Assembly: GCA_943736015.1 (NCBI GenBank)
Contig: OX031065.1
Coordinates: 28,844,427 to 28,908,426 of the forward strand
Length of the DNA stretch: 64,000 nucleotides
Reading direction: 5' to 3'
Origin: Tridacna crocea
Lineage: Eukaryota > Mollusca > Bivalvia > Cardiida > Cardiidae
Shown: positions 10,695 to 22,900 of the stretch, one piece after another
How the letters are laid out: each line of letters begins with the position of its first letter
Numbering within the stretch: the first letter of the stretch is position 1
Translations under genes and position numbers: made by a program
Notes under the pieces: generated by a model
Database searches by the model: none
What the model was told of the DNA's origin: nothing
Seen by the model: the letters and a program-made list of their open reading frames with translations, nothing else

Positions 10695-10902
10695 TTAACT
10701 CTTTACCACATGGCAAAATTTTAGACCTATTCGAAATGAAAGCATTTGCAGATGACAATTTCAAAGTGGCTCAAATGGTGCAATTTTGTTTTGATAGGGT
10801 AGAAAAAGCTGGTTACCAGCATTTTCTCCTTTTCCCACAATGTTTTCTAACGACTTCTTTCACAGGGGTGTTAAAAGTCGTGATTGTGTAGTAAAGGGTT
10901 AA
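10695..10902 (-). mobile_element. TTAA hairpin element A beside the VIRMA stop codon
   Basis: TTAA at both ends. Lies 20 bp past the stop, probably in the 3'UTR. One palindrome arm is shortened (AGAAAAAGCTGG), so the long stem is gone. Confidence 0.9.
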
Positions 10903-10921
10903 AACAATCCTTTCCTGTTCA

Positions 10922-10997
10922 TCACTTTGTAAAGGATCGTTGATGTCTGTTTGGATCACTTCTGCCTCCTCGAAATCCAATCCCACTGCCTTGAAAC
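10922..10997 (-). CDS. VIRMA: VIRMA exon 35, C-terminus and stop
   Basis: Residues 1785-1809; acceptor CCTACAG at 10998-11003. GSGIGFRGGRSDPNRHQRSF, then TK and TGA at 10922-10924, matches the human RGRHVRSFTR end. This fixes the gene's 3' coding limit. Confidence 0.92.
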
Positions 10998-13900
10998 CTG
11001 TAGGACACAAAAAAATCAAAATCTTGACAATTCATGAAATGTAAAGAACATTAACCCATTACCACACAATCCCTACTTTTGATGACCCTGAGAAAGAAGC
11101 CTTTAGAAAACATTGTGGGAAAAGGAGAAAATGCTGTTAACCAGCATTTTCTCCTTTTCCCACAATGTTTTCTACCCTTCACAAAACAAATTTCAAATTG
11201 CCAGTCACTTTGATTTTGTCTCCTGATAATGCTTTCCATTTGGACAAGCCTAAAATTTGTCCATTGGTAATGATTTAATCTAAGAAAGCTTTTTACAATA
11301 TTTTTAATTTAAACTGGAAGCCATTTGAAATGTTTTGGACTGACTTCATGCGTGTACAAGTCAATTCTGGGTTCTAATATTTATCCCTACTCCACAAAAT
11401 CCTTTTCAATTTGAACTGGTCTGATGCTTTGTTATTTGGTAAGGACTAGACAAACACAACTATACCTATCGTCTTTAAATCTGCTAACAGCCCAGCTGCC
11501 TCTCCAGGGACTTCGACCCCTGTGTTCAAATCTCCCACCGCGGTCTCTCCTTTCTGAGGACATCTGTCTTTCATGTCTAAATGGAAAATATTTTGTAAAC
11601 CATTAACTGTACAAATATGCTTGTTAACTACTGACTGAGTAACCATTTGATTTGATTCTTCAGCAAAAGACTCTGTGTAACTTGGAAAGTTAAGTTTCAT
11701 CGAGTTCCTTCAGAGTTTTAATTCTAGATGCGTATATCATCAATTAAAAATTTCAAAGCCACATTAAAAAAAACACGTGCTCTGCACAACATTCTTTCCA
11801 AGCCACTGGCTGCTTTTCCACATAACCATTGGGATCAAACCAGCTACTCCCATGATCTTGAGTCCTGACTGCCACTGACTACGCTACTGGGACTCAGCCC
11901 TCAGCAACAAGCAAAGGCTAATGATTGAGAAGTTCCTGGTGATTACCAATTTGCATTTAATTGGGAAGGGGGGGGGATGTTCCTTGATCTGAATGGGTTA
12001 TGCCATGAAGTTCAAGGATCCCACAAAACACATAGCAAGCAATTCATACCTGGTACTATAAATTGTAGTTTCTCCTTCTCTGCTGCCATGGCCACCAACT
12101 AAATAAAACACATGTAAATGATGTTAATGATATTATCATTAATACTTCATTAGACAGAACTTTTCATGGTACAAAGAATGAAAAATAGTACAGTGCAAGG
12201 ACATAGTATGATTTTCAACATGGTATCCACCATTCCATTACATGTTTTGTATTGTTTACCACACAATCCTGACTTTTGACGACCCTGAGAAAAAAGCCTT
12301 TTGAAAACATTGTGGTCAAAGGAGAAAATGCTGGTAACCAGCATTTTCTCCTTTCACCACAATGTTTTCTACCCTTCCCAAACCAAGTTTCAATTTTCCA
12401 GACACAATTATTTTGTCGCCTGCAAAGGCTTTCAATTTGAACCAGTCTATAATTTAGTCGTCTGGTAAAGAGTTACACAAAATTTGTACATTCAGAATAT
12501 ACTTCAACTGCTAACCCTTACAGCACTAAGAGAAATGTTATTTAGCAGATGAGACCAGCCTGGTGAAGAAGGTGTGGATCAGACTGCACAGAATAGGCAA
12601 TCTAATCTTAGATCTGAACTGTTAGCTAGTCGGCTATTTTCTGAAATGTCTTGTTGTTTCCTTTTCATTTGTATCTAACCAAAGCACAAAGTTCCAGACT
12701 CTTCAATACTGAAAGCATGACCTTTGAAAAGGAAACAGACATTGTGGGAAAAGAAAAAAATATGCTGGTCACAATGGTAACAGGGCATTTGCTCATTATC
12801 CTACAAAGTTTTAAAAATCATTTTCATATACAAACTGCATCATTTGTGCCGCGTTAAAACATGTGATGAGTATTTACTCTAATTTGATTAATATTTCCTC
12901 TTAACAATTTCTAAAACACAAAGAAATACAAAATCGGACAGACTTTTTGCTTTGAAAATCAGCTACAAAGTAAAGCTCCCTATCTATCTTTTGCATAGCT
13001 TACGGAACTTTTATTTGGAGCAATATGGTAATCACAGTATGGACAAGTCTTCAGTTTTGTTGCATGGTACTATCCCATCAGCATCTGTATTCACCAACAT
13101 TGTCCAGAATTTTCTAAATTGGAAAATAATACAACTTCTGATTGGCTAAACCAAATACTTTAGCCAATCAGAAGTTGTGTTACTTTACAATTTAGAAAAT
13201 CCTGGTATATAAGATGAAGATTGTTCTTAAAAATGGTTGGTGAATATGGACCAATGATAGTCAGACAACTACTGATCAAATGGTAGGAGTAACTCATTTT
13301 ATGAAACAAATCATTTGTTCACAAATTCTTCATATATTATGCCAAAGGAGGGTAACTATCAAGTAAGTTGAATCTTACCTTCTCTTCTAAATGAGGTGGG
13401 TGGGGTAAAGAATCTGGGACCCCTTCCTCTGTCAAACCCTCTTCCTCTATCAAAACCACGTCCTCTTCCTCTAGCAAAGTCCTTAAGTTTAAGATAAAGT
13501 CATATAAATTATCTTGAGACTTCAACAAAAATAAAACAGTTGCAAGAGTCAGCTTATCTTTGTTCAAAGATACCATGATAAGAATTTTGTTTACCCTCTC
13601 CTTTCCTTCTTCCTTCTGTCACAACACAGAGATCCTAATTGGTTATAAGTAGAAATGACAAAATATCAAGAGAGTTATATACAAGTTCAGTTTCACTGAG
13701 ATAAAGAAGATATCAGAGTGCTTTTATGGCTTTCTGGCCTTAAACCATTACCACACAATCCCTACTTTTGACGCCCCTGAGAAAGAAGCCTATAGAAAAC
13801 ATTGTGGGAAAAGGAGAAAATGCTGGTAACCAGCATTTTCTCCTTTTCCCACAATGTTTTCTACCCTTTACAAAACAAATTTCAAATTTTCAGTCACTTT

Positions 13901-16900
13901 TATTTTGTCCTCTGCAAATGCTTTCAATTTGGGCAAGCCTAAAATGTTGTTTGGTAATGAGTTAAACTGAATATACAGGAATAAAAGACGGGACCATGTC
14001 AAAAAAAAAAACCAAAAACAATTCAACCATAGCTAAAAGAATTAAAAGAATAAACTAATGTAATTTGACATTGACAGAACATGAACATTCTGGAAAGAGG
14101 AGCAGATACTTATCACAAGCTTTTTTTCCTTCTTCCATGATGTTTGCAAAGCTTTTTTCACAATTCTACAAACATAAGATTGGTTTATTAAGGGTACACA
14201 AAAAGATAGGATCCATTGCCAATGCTTTAAACATCAGGACACAAATCTTGATTAAGAAATAATCTTCTTCCTATCATGGTTTATCGTTTAATAAACCACA
14301 GTTGTGAGTTATGAGGCACAATAAATAATCCACGAGGGCGATAGCCTGAGTGGTTTATTCATTGCGACTCATAACTCTCAACCTGGTTTATTGAACGATA
14401 AACCACGATAGAAAGAAGATTATTTCGATTCTAACTTGGCCAATTCTTAATGAAAGGAAAACAAGTTCAAACTTGGAGTAAAAACGCAAAAGAAGATTAT
14501 GTTCCATTGAATAACCCACTCATTGAATGACGTCACTCGATATAGAATGACGTCACACTACACGGATTGTCGCAGATTTTACCACGCTTTCCTTGCACTG
14601 TGTTTATAGAGCTGAATTTGCGTGTCATGTTAGAATAAATCTTATACAAATCTACAACTTACATCTCGCCTGACAGGGGAGTTTTCATCAGGAGAGTCTC
14701 GATGCTGCTCACTTTTTTGTTCCAACTTCATAAAGTCATCAACATGCATGGACGGAGGTCGACTTGTATTTGGAGGTCGTGACCTGAAGGGGTCATGTCT
14801 GTTGGCCTGGGCAGCTAAGCCTCGAGCAATACCTCTACCCCTCATAGGAGCCACTGTAAATTTACATAAATATTCAATTTTTGCCCTTTACTGCAAAATC
14901 CACTTTTCTTACTCTCATCCTGCTAAATAAGTGAAATTCCACTTTTAACTCTTTACAAAATGACAAAATCTTAGACTGGTCAAATTCAATGCATTTGCAG
15001 ACGACAAAATTAACATGGCTCAAAAATTGAAATTTATTCTGGGAGGGTAGAAAACATTGTGGGAAAAGGAGAAAATGCTGGTTACAAGCATTTTCTCCTT
15101 TTCTCACAATGTTTTCAAAAGGCTTCTTTCTTAGGGTCGTTAAAAGTAGGGATTGTGTGGTAAAGAGTTAACCCATTACCACACAATCCCTACTTTTGAC
15201 GCTCCTGAGAAAAAAGCCTTTAGAAAACATTGTAGGAAAAGGAGAAAATACTGGTTACCAGCATTTTCTCCTTTTCCCACAATGTTTTCTATCCTTCACA
15301 AAATAATTTTCAAATTTACGGTCACTTTTATTTTGTCATCTGCAAATGCTTTCAATTTGGAGAAGTCCAAAATTTTGTCGTTTGGTAAACACCCAAATTT
15401 TGCTATTTCAAAAATATTTTGGGGGGGAAGATATCTTCATATCAAAAAAACGTAGATCCAAGATCAGACTTAATCTACACTGTCAGTAAAGGGTTCTAGA
15501 GTCACGCTTACGAGCCTAACAAGCCTGGGGGGAAAGTTCTTTTGACAAAATTGCAGGAAACTGGAGGAAATGCCAGTAACCTGCAATTTCTCATTTTCCA
15601 ATCATTTTTACTACTCTCTGGAAGAAAAATGTCATCTTTTAAGATTTATTCAATTTGTTAACTAAAATGCCAGATGTCTAAAATTTTGTTACCCAATTAA
15701 GATTTAAGCAACCATTTCTATCTGATAAATATGCTAAAAAAGCGTCAAATGACCATCCCAGAGAAGTGTTAGGAAATCAAGCTTCAGCAATTTCAAGGCC
15801 GGTTTTGGTTAGGATTTTAAAACAAGTTATTTGCACAAATACCAATCACTTTTTAATATCAAAGTTTGCAGTTAATGTTTATTCACAGCCAGGAATTTTT
15901 TTTAAATGTTGAAGTAAAATTTACTTTTTAAAGTTCATTATACGCAGAAAAATGTAACATATTCCTGAGATGCTTAAACCCATTACCAAACGACATCATT
16001 TTAGACTTGTCCAAATCAAAAGCATTTGCAGACGACAAAATAAAACTGACCGAAATTTTCAAATTTGTTTTGTGAAGGGTAGAAAACATTGTGGGAAAAA
16101 GGAGAAAATGCTGGTTACCAGCATTTTCTCCTTTTCCCACAATGTTTTCAAAAGGCCTGTTTTCCAGGAGCGTCAAAAGTAGGGATTGTGTGGTAATGAG
16201 TTAAATTATTTCCTTGTAAATCTGCTGCTTTACCCATCACTCACAAAACTTTGAAAACACTGTTTAACAATTTTGACAGACACATGTACATAAAAAGAAA
16301 ATTTGACATACCAAAAGGTCGCCTCATCCCCCTTCCTCTCCATGTCACAAACTCTTGGGATTTTCTTCTATCTCTGTAAAATAAATTTTGTATTTAAGAT
16401 TTCATATTTCAATACTCTGATCAAGATGATCAGCAATAGACAAAACTAGAGCTGTCACAGACTGTGACTTTATATCCCCGCCAGCACTTTGACAGTATTT
16501 TGTACACAGACCGACACACAGAAGGACGCACAGATGGACAAATGGATACATGGACAGGCAGGCTGATTCCAGTATATCATTCCATTTTGTGGGCATATAA
16601 TAACTGTATAGATTATTTCAACAAATGAAGAACAATGTATGGTAGGTGACTTCTTCATCTTGCAGCATGACATTTTAAAAACACTTTGGCAAGAATAGAA
16701 ATTGTTCAAAATGCTAAATTTCTCCAATGCAATCTGCTTACACATCAATATATTTTTCATGAGTTAATCCATATTTTAAGTTGGTTATCGATACTTCAGA
16801 AGGATATTGTAAATGAAATTTAACAAGATTTGTTTCAAAAGGTAATGAATAGAAACCATTATTGAACTTTACACGACATGCCTCACCAAGAGAGGAAAGA

Positions 16901-19900
16901 CTGAACTTCCAGTGTTCATGAAAGAAAACAAAAAAACATTTTCTCTTAAAATTGACAACTTTTCCATTTCCTTTAACTCTGTAACTCAAAAGTAAGTTGT
17001 GCTTAAATTTCTCTATAGCCTGTCGTAAAAATGCATGAAATACTCTCTAACAATCAAAGACCCACCATACAATACACATATTTATGGTAAAAATTCAACT
17101 CTTTACCATAGGAAAAAATTTCAGACTGGCCCAAATTAAAAGCATTTGCGGATGACAAAAGTGACTCAAAAAACTTGACTTTGGAAGAGCAGAAAACATT
17201 GTGGGAAAAGGAGAAATTGCTGGTTACCAGCATTTTCTCCTTTTCCCACAATGTTTTAAAAGGGTTCTTAGTAGGGTTTAATTTAACCAGAGATCATTTG
17301 GTAATGAGTTAACCTTATGTAACCCCTGACCTAATGAACCTGAGGAAGAGGGCTTTAAAAACCTGTGTGTGGGAAAACAAAGTTTTCTATCTTTTTACAA
17401 CCAATTCCATTAGCACTTACTCAGTTCAGTACTTACTTCAGTTTCTTTGGTTTTGTTCTTTCTTCCTCTGTACTGAGTCCGATGTCTTTCTTCAGCTCCT
17501 CTTCCACATTGAGGTCATTACAATATTTACGACAGACTTCATCCAGATCAGATTGCACAAGGTCTGGTTCATCTGGCTCAAATGTTGTTTGCCAGAAAGT
17601 GGAGCTTAATCTTTCGTCCTCACCATCAGTGACTGTATATGTGGACCGTATGTTGAATATACTTGCAAGGGATTGTGGCTCCGGCAGAGTGGGTGGGGTA
17701 ATGACTGTAAAATCAGATTGATTGATTCTATGATGTTTAACGCCATTTTCAACATTATTCCAGTTATACCACAGCAGCCAGTGCATTTATCCATGCTTTT
17801 CTGGGGTCTCTAAAAAAAACAGTACTCTGCACAAATTTCTTTCCAAGCCACTGGCTGCTTTCCAACTTAACCATCATCATCATAATAATCAGCAGTGAGA
17901 GAAGAATGAGTCCTGTTGCAATGACTATCGTCAACCCTTAAAAAAAAATTGGCCGTGCCAGGGATCAAACCCACAACCCCTTGTTCTCAAGTTCTGCACG
18001 CTATACTGACTGAGCTATAAAATTAGAAGACAAAGATTGGTATTGTAATTTTTTGTGACCTTTAGCCAAAAAAATTCGTCCAATGGTTTTAGAGATATTG
18101 ACCTGGATGGACACATGATTAGATGGATGAATGGATGGACAATGCTAAAAATACACCGCTTTGTCTTCAGCGTGGTATAAAAACCTGTCTAAATTGAAAG
18201 GCTTGCCCTTGATAGGATAGAAAACATTGTGGGAAAAGGAGAAAACGCTGGTTACCAGCATTTTCTCCTTTTCCCACAATGTTTTTATACAGCCACCATC
18301 TTTGGGTTGTTCAAAAATTGGGATTGTGTGTTACAGAGTTACTAAAGTCTTGTAAAATGTTCTGGTATTGATTTACCCATTCCTACAGCCTATACTTAAA
18401 TGTCTCACCCACTAGATAAAGGGATCTTGAACAAGCATCTGAAGGAGTTTCTGATTTACATGTACATGTATTAGGAAAAAATTTTGGGGTAATAAACAAC
18501 AGCTAGCTAATAGAAATCTCTCACATTTTCCTAGCAATGAGTTCAACTTTTGACAAATTTTTTTCTGAGCCACTGGCTGCTTCTCCAATTAAGCATCAGC
18601 AGAACAATGTACAGTGATAAGAGGAGTTTATCATTGCCATCAATCTTTTAATAGAATCTTCCGAGCTGGGTATCAATTCAGAGCCTTCTGGATCGATGTT
18701 TTTATACGATTCAAACTACAGAGATACAACAATGAAAAGACCATTCATTTTACTGTTTATCATAGAATTAAATTTTACCCTGGTTCAAATTCAAAGCACT
18801 TGCAAATGACACAATCAACAAAACTCAAAAATTGAAAGTTGTCTTCAGCAGGGTAGAAATCATTGTAGGTAAAGGAGAAAATGCTGGTTACCAGCATTTT
18901 CTCCTTTTCCCACTATGTTTTCAAAAGGCTTCAGTCCCAGGGTCTTTAAACCAGGGATTGTTTGGTAAAGGGTTAAGGAAAGGGTAAAGAGAGCTCATAC
19001 CAGGTCTAGGTTTAAATGGAGACTCCTTTTTCAGCATTGTTAGTAGACTGGTCACACTTTCTAACAGACTCTCCAGTGTCTCCTCTTCCTTAACACCATC
19101 CTGTGATAAACAACCATCTCATATTAACTGTCATATATTAACAGTAACATCATCATGTGGTAAACTAGGACAGTTTGTATGCAAACCATTTTCCCCACCC
19201 TTGCCTAAACATTCAATATAGAATAAAAATTTAAAGGCTGTAACAACTGTTTTTCTTTATGACATGGCAAAACTCTGGATTTGACTGAATTGCAAGTATC
19301 AGTTTTTTGCTGACAACAAAACTAAACATAGCTTAACCCATTACCACACAATCCCTACTTTTAATGACCCTGAGAAAAAGCCTTTAGAAAACATTGTGGA
19401 AAAGGAGAAAATGATGGTAAGCAGCATTTTCTCCTTTTCCCACAATGCTTTCTTCCCTGTGAAAAAAGAAAATGCTGCCCATCAAACCAGATCCATATTT
19501 AACCCTCATTAAATTTGCTGTCTTTACGTGTTTCCACTTTTTTACTTGTAGTACATTTAAAAGTTAAAAATGCACAGGTTTATAAATCAATAAGCAGGCA
19601 TCTGCTTCCGATTGCCTTGTATACTTATAGTACATACAATAGGAAATAGCTTTACCTCTATCAATTTCTGCAGGTCAACAAGAGGATGATTTGTAAAGTT
19701 CTGTGACCAAGCAACCACTTCTCTTAACTCTTGATTACTCAGAGTTATTGTTCTTGTTAATGGTATATCCTCGTCGGTAGGGTCTGTTGATACAAGAAGT
19801 CGTAAAAACTCCAATGTTGTGGAAAATGTTGATAAACAGTCAGAACTGTCCTTGCTAAACTTAAACTTGATCCTTTGTAAAAGTCGATACATGGCCAACT

Positions 19901-22900
19901 TGTGTTTGTCAAATGCTCTGGAAAGACAAGGAGAAATTCTGAAAAGAAAACTAATGACAAATGCATGACAAAGAATGTAAAATAAATCAGTAAATAGAAT
20001 TATCATAAAAAATAGACATCAAACTTCACTAAGGACATGCTTGGCATGGTAGTTTGTCTGTATGATGCTATATGTTATTTCAACACTATTTCAATTATAC
20101 TGCTGCCGCCAGTGCACCCACTTATGCTTTCCTGGAGTCTCTATTATTAGACCAGCGAGCCCCAACTTAACGCTTAGTCTTTGTTACTACATGAAAAAAC
20201 ATGCATTTCTTTAAATTAGTTTTGCAGTCTAAGCTAAAATGATAGTATAACATTCTTTGAACACGGCTTAACCCTTTCCAAAATGACAAAATCCAGACTC
20301 TCTCAATTTAACTCTTTACCACACAATCCTGACTTTTAACGACCACGAGGAAATAGCATTTGGAAAGTCTTGTGGGAATAGGAGAAAATGCTGGTAACCA
20401 GCATTTTCTCCTTTTCCCACAAGGTTTTCTACACTTTCACAAAAACAATTACAATCATTTCAGCTTTATTTAAAGCGTTGCCTGCAAATGCTTTCAATTT
20501 GGGCCGGTCTAAAATTTTGTTGTTTGGTAAAGAGTTAAAAAAATCTGTAGACGGCATATTCAAAATTGGTACAATTGAGATCTCTGATGGAGTAGAAAAC
20601 ATTGTGGGAAAAGGAGAAAATGCTGGTAATCAGCATTTTCTCCTTTTACAACAATGCTTTCAAAAGCCTTCTTTACCAGGGTCGTGAAAACCACTGATTG
20701 TTTTGTAAAGGCTTAAAAAACACAAAGCTAACAAGCCAGCATGAAATTTCAACTAAAAGCACCACAAAACTTTAGGGGGCATACTAAGCCAAGCAGACAT
20801 TTAAGATGAACAATTACGGAAAGACCCAAATATATGCAATGCTATAGTCAATTTTTTCTAGAATGTTTCTGCAAGGTAGACAGTGTAGATTCAGATCAAA
20901 CTGCACATTTTGTGCAGTCTGATCTTGATCTACACTGGCTGCAAAAGCAACTTTAAGATTAACAAAACACTTACACTCGTAGTAGATAGAAGCTGTAATC
21001 ATGTTCTGTTAACATAACTAGTGCACGTATACAAGGCAGTACAGTGTCATATTTATGGTTAGGGTGGGCGATGTGCTCAAGAAGGGCCTCTATGATTAGA
21101 GTCATCTGATCTTTGGATGGGAGAGCATTTGATACCTGAAAGAAAAAAAAAAAGCATTAATAATATCAAAGAACAAAATATATACCTTTTTGATTGCTCA
21201 CTACACTTCTTGCACTGCAAGAAATTTTCCCTGCAATCAGGATTGAAATTTCACAACATTGTACATGTATTTGCAGGAATATCTCTGCTTAATGCAGACT
21301 ATAGTTTTAACATCATTTGGTTTACAGTGACTAAGAAACAAATGCTAAAAATTTTTCTTAATGATTACTATGATTGATTGCTACTTTGGGTAGATCCAAA
21401 GATTGTCCTCAGACATTACAGGATTCAAACCCACAACCTTTAACGTGAGAGACCCACACTGTATCTGTACATCATTGTTTCCCATTCTCGGGGTTTGTAT
21501 TCATCAACCATTCTAACTATCATTCTGCTACTAAGTTCCAGGAAACTGAAAATTGTTTAACCCTTTCCCGAGCAAGCCCTGGTTTTAACGTGTCTGCAGT
21601 AAAAGTCATTTGAAAACACTGTGGGAAAAGGAGAAATTGCTCGTAACCAGCAATTTCTCCTTTTCCCACAGTGTTTTCTACCCTTTTTGAGAACTTTCTG
21701 CCATTTTCTCACGATCTAAAATTATTGTCTGCAAACCCTTTCAGTTTTGAAGAGTCCAAAAATTTGTCGTTTGGGAAAGGGTTAAAAATACTGAAAATCC
21801 AGCCTTAGATCTTATTACATTGTTGCTTATAACACCATTGAAACTCATCCAAACAGACAGTTGTTAGAACTATATCAATGTAGATGTAACTTACTTCACA
21901 ACACATGCAAAGCGAAAACTGCAAACGTAATGTGATGAAGGAGAGAAACTTTGACATTGAATAAAGCAGATGGTAATAACGCACACTAATGATGATTATA
22001 TATGAAATGACTTACTTGTTCATGGAGAGACAGACTTGTTTCTCCTGCGGTCATGGTAACTTCCATGTCACATAAGCTCTGTAGTATAGACTACAAAACA
22101 AAATGTATATCAGAATAATCATTACCAATTTGAAGCAGAAATACAGTTGAGCAAAGCTCTGTTAAAAGGGACCTCCATACACTTACAAAAAGAATCAATC
22201 CATGTCAGTCTGGCTGACATAAGTCAAAACTTTTCGCAATTTTAAAGTTTTCTGCGTTTCTAAGAACTATTCTATTTCATCATGCAGCTGTTGAACAAAA
22301 TAAATTTTATGGATACATAATAACATGACGACTAGCTCAGCATAATGCATCACAGAGATTAATTATCCCATTACCAAACATCAGTATTTTAGACTGGTCC
22401 AAATTGAAAGCATTTGCAGACAACAAAATAAAAGTGACTGAAAATTTGAAATTTGTTTTGTGGAGGGTAGAAAACATTGTGGGAATAGGAGAAAATGCTG
22501 GTTACCAGCATTTTCTCCTTTTCCCACCATGTTTTCTATAGGCTTCTTTCTCGCTCGGGGGCATCAAAAGTAGGGATTGTGTGATAATGAGACCTCTTTC
22601 TACTTGAGAATGGTTCAGTTCAATCAGCTTTACATTCCTAGATTCTCTATCTCCAGATTTTCTGCAAATCAAATATTTTCCATCACAGAAACTTTGTGTA
22701 CAATATACAAGTACATGCTCTTTTACTTCATAACTTTCATCAAACACCTTTTACGTTACCAAACGAACAATCCTTTTTTATTGAACATGAGGGAGGGCGG
22801 TGGTTTGAAGAGCAGAAAGAAGCTTTTTAAAGCATTATGGAAAATGAATAAAATGCTAGCATCATTTGGAAGACAAATCCAATCATTTGAACTTCTTTTA

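Noticed and set aside
11446..11700. 84-residue minus-strand ORF as an independent gene
   Set aside because: It overlaps VIRMA exon 34 in another frame and crosses the exon's acceptor. The in-phase RG-rich reading fits the gene.
13337..13576. Acidic EEE-rich ORF on the minus strand
   Set aside because: Wrong frame of VIRMA exon 32. The correct frame gives the RG tract and RFFTPPTSF and joins both neighbours in phase.
13768..13965. Recurrent short ORFs reading GKGENAGNQHFLLFPQCF or EKEKMLVTSIFSFSHNVF
   Set aside because: These are the stop-free frames of the hairpin palindrome and occur at nearly every copy. They are not genes.
17365..17721. 118-residue + strand ORF
   Set aside because: Antisense shadow of VIRMA exon 29.
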